DNA of 51,801 nucleotides from Candidatus Acidiferrales bacterium. Its GTDB lineage: Bacteria; Acidobacteriota; Terriglobia; Acidiferrales; UBA7541. Below, in pieces: positions 50,336 through 51,801 of the stretch (positions are counted from its first letter, which is position 1; each line of letters starts with the position of its first letter). A program made the translations under genes and the position numbers. Under the pieces are notes generated by a model. The model saw nothing but the letters and a program-made list of their open reading frames with translations, searched no databases and was not told the DNA's origin. The stretch is taken from assembly GCA_030037775.1 (NCBI GenBank), contig JASHQB010000237.1, positions 1 through 51,801 on the forward strand, written 5' to 3'.

Positions 50336-50989
50336 TCAGCGCGACTTTTCGAGCGCCAGGGCGACGCCGAAGCCCACAAGCACCGTTCCAGTGACGTGAT
50401 CGATCGTTTTGGCCATGCGCGGACGCCGCAGCCATTGGGAAAAGACGCTGGTCGCGGAGATCAGCAGGATGAACCACAGTATGCCTTCCACGGCGTGGAT
50501 GGAAGCAAGCAGGAGGCTGAACGAAGTGACGCCCACGCCGGCAGGAATGAATTGTGGCAGAAAGGTCACGTAGAAAACGCCCACTTTGGGATTCAAAATA
50601 TTGGTCAGAAACCCGCGTGCAAACCAGCGCGACGCGCTGACGTTCGAACTTTCTGCTTTTGGGCCCTCGGACCCTCGAGCAGGTGCGTCAACGATCGCAG
50701 CGGACCTGCGAAAAAATATTTTTGCACCGAGGTAAATCAGATAGCAGGCCCCGGCGATGCGCAGCACGTTATAGGCGAAGCGCGAAACTGCCAGCAGCGC
50801 ACCGAGGCCCACGGAAACCGCCAAGGCCCAGACAAGCAGTCCGCAGCAGATCCCAACGGCAGCGAGCGTAGCGCGACGCGGGCCTTCAACCGCGGCGGTG
50901 CGCAGGACCAGCGCCGTATCCAGGCCCGGAGTAATGGTAAGAAGCGCCGCAGCAATCGAAAACGCGAACAGCGCGTGCCCTACGGTCAT
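50336..50989 (-). CDS. LysE/RhtB-family amino-acid exporter
   Basis: The 217-residue protein reads from the ATG at 50989. It has six hydrophobic segments and the family's N-terminal AALLTITPGLDTALVLR, LRIAGACYLIYLGAKIF, and ARGFLTNILNPKVGVFYVTFLPQF. LysE-type proteins export amino acids or their derivatives by proton antiport. Its substrate is unknown. It is monocistronic. Confidence 0.9.
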   Translation of the reverse strand: MTVGHALFAFSIAAALLTITPGLDTALVLRTAAVEGPRRATLAAVGICCGLLVWALAVSVGLGALLAVSRFAYNVLRIAGACYLIYLGAKIFFRRSAAIVDAPARGSEGPKAESSNVSASRWFARGFLTNILNPKVGVFYVTFLPQFIPAGVGVTSFSLLLASIHAVEGILWFILLISATSVFSQWLRRPRMAKTIDHVTGTVLVGFGVALALEKSR

Positions 50990-51082
50990 AGCCAGCCGCC
51001 TCCCGAACAAGCAACTCTACCATCTGATGCCCAGGGAAACGCGAAGACGCAGTGGGAAAATGCATCGCGACGCGGAAACATT

Positions 51083-51331
51083 TTATTCTTTGGGCTTCAG
51101 CTTCAGGCGAGACTTGTTCTCTTCCAGAAATTCACGCAACCCGTCGGCGGCGTCCAACAAACGAATCCACTGCTCATAGTAAAGAGTCACCGGAAAGCGG
51201 CCCAGCCCGTAAACGCTCACGCCCCCCTTTTCGCCCACGCGAAATTCCAGCGTCCCCTTTTTTCGTGACCCGCCCTGCTTCTCCAGCTCAGCTATGCGCG
51301 CCAACAACTCTTCCCTGCTTGGTTCCGTCAT
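51083..51331 (-). CDS. Small conserved protein, unknown function
   Basis: The 82-residue soluble protein has an N-terminal coiled-coil (REELLARIAELEKQ), then a short beta region (LEFRVGEKGGVSVYGLGRFPVTLYYEQW) and a helix (LLDAADGLREFLEENKSRL). The YGLGRFPVTLY and EQWxRLL pattern is known from uncharacterised small bacterial proteins. It is divergent from polA. Confidence 0.7.
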   Translation of the reverse strand: MTEPSREELLARIAELEKQGGSRKKGTLEFRVGEKGGVSVYGLGRFPVTLYYEQWIRLLDAADGLREFLEENKSRLKLKPKE

Positions 51332-51428
51332 CGCTTCACTCCTTGCATTTATTATTTCTTCGGATTCTCCAAAGTCACTGCCGTGCGCCCGGCAAGCAGT
51401 CCTTTCTCTTGTTATACTGAGGGTCTTG

Positions 51429-51444
51429 CCCTGAACTGTCAGGG
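51429..51444 (+). promoter_or_regulatory. Hairpin over the polA ribosome site
   Basis: CCCTGA-ACTG-TCAGGG forms a perfect 6-bp stem with a 4-nt loop. The only Shine-Dalgarno candidate (AGGG, 51441-51444) is in its 3' arm, 6 nt before the ATG, so the stem could hide it. A TATACT box (51413-51418) is the likely -10 upstream. Confidence 0.4.
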
Positions 51445-51450
51445 TAATCT

Positions 51451-51801
51451 ATGACTCCCTCATCCCGCAAAAAACTTTTTCTTGTCGACGCCATGGGCTA
51501 CATCTTCCGCGCCTACCACGCTCCCATGGACCGCCTGCAAACCCGCGACGGCACGCCCACCAAAGTCCCCTATCTCTTTGCCACCATGATGCGCCGCTTG
51601 CTGGAAAGCAAAACGCTCAAGCCCGACTACCTCGCCATCGTTTACGACGTCCTTGCGCCCACCTTTCGCGACAAACTCTTCGCACAGTACAAAGCGCAGC
51701 GCCCGCCCATGCCGGACGACCTCGCCGTGCAGCTCCCCTTCGTGCGGCGCTATTGCGAAGCCATGCGCTTCCCCATCGTCGAGCTGGCCGGCTATGAGGC
51801 C
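51451..51801 (+). CDS. polA: DNA polymerase I, N-terminal 5'-3' exonuclease part
   Basis: The 117 codons seen run off the right end. KLFLVDAMGYIFRAYHAP, then FATMMRRLLESKTLKPDYLAIVYDV and FRDKLFAQYKAQRPPMPDDL are the start of the PolA 5' nuclease domain, with the conserved VDAMGYIFRAYH and the KAxRPPMPDD motifs. The full enzyme fills gaps and removes primers. It is divergent from the small unknown gene. Confidence 0.95.
   Translation, partial: MTPSSRKKLFLVDAMGYIFRAYHAPMDRLQTRDGTPTKVPYLFATMMRRLLESKTLKPDYLAIVYDVLAPTFRDKLFAQYKAQRPPMPDDLAVQLPFVRRYCEAMRFPIVELAGYEA

Noticed and set aside
1-51801. CRISPR array, rRNA genes, complete insertion sequence or integrase
   Set aside because: No regularly spaced repeats, rRNA-like sequence, transposase or tyrosine-recombinase motif was seen on either strand.

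Overview
The window looks like a chromosomal segment from a soil acidobacterium (Acidobacteriota, Koribacter/Sulfotelmatobacter-like). This is inferred from the gene families. It carries an Oar-type TonB receptor with an N-terminal carboxypeptidase-regulatory domain, a Ser/Thr kinase fused to a TPR sensor, a PadR gene followed by the start of an acidobacterial ADOP permease, a DUF2934 protein, DUF4382-type lipoproteins and an ECF sigma/anti-sigma pair. GC content is moderately high, coding is mostly monocistronic, and signal peptides are common.

Layout. 1-6.7 kb: the end of a large BNR/Asp-box protein, a GT39-like glycosyltransferase, a secreted metallophosphatase and a Tat-exported multicopper oxidase; the last two share an upstream DNA motif. 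7.4-35.7 kb is accessory in character. It starts with a GAF-GAF sigma-54 activator (7.8-10.0 kb). Right after it lie two sigma-54 -24/-12 promoters, each preceded by the same 40-bp site at the same distance. These promoters face a DUF2934 gene and a run of plus-strand genes: two DM13 proteins, an Asp-nucleophile alpha/beta hydrolase, NDH-2, a second hydrolase and an SDR. Further on come a 3-HIBADH-like dehydrogenase, a DoxX-like protein, a DUF4382 lipoprotein, XapX, a VOC protein, an alginate-export-type porin and another hydrolase. Then follow the TonB receptor (25.3-29.3 kb), the kinase, PadR and a truncated Z1-domain protein. Broken genes are frequent here: aldolase, ADOP permease, Z1, perhaps SRAP and XapX.

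A dispersed repeat of about 250 bp ties this region together. Two full direct copies flank the TonB receptor gene (24.9 and 29.6 kb), a partial copy lies at 7.4 kb, and the left part of the repeat is the 3' flank of tRNA-Ser(UGA) at 35.7 kb, including the last bases of the tRNA. This suggests a tRNA-Ser-associated island that has decayed. No integrase is visible.

35.8-51.8 kb is ordinary chromosome: PilZ protein, M20 peptidase, HU, NAD salvage (pncB, pncA), cytochrome c, TPR protein, POT/MFS transporter, threonine degradation (tdh, kbl), a second DUF4382 lipoprotein with a clear bidirectional terminator, an ECF sigma factor overlapping an anti-sigma/bactofilin-like membrane fusion, a LysE exporter, a small conserved protein and the start of polA.

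The strongest candidates for something undescribed are the twin sigma-54 promoter/enhancer arrangement controlling a DM13/NDH-2 redox gene set, and the tRNA-Ser-derived repeats bracketing a single TonB receptor gene. All calls come from reading the sequence; no database search was run.
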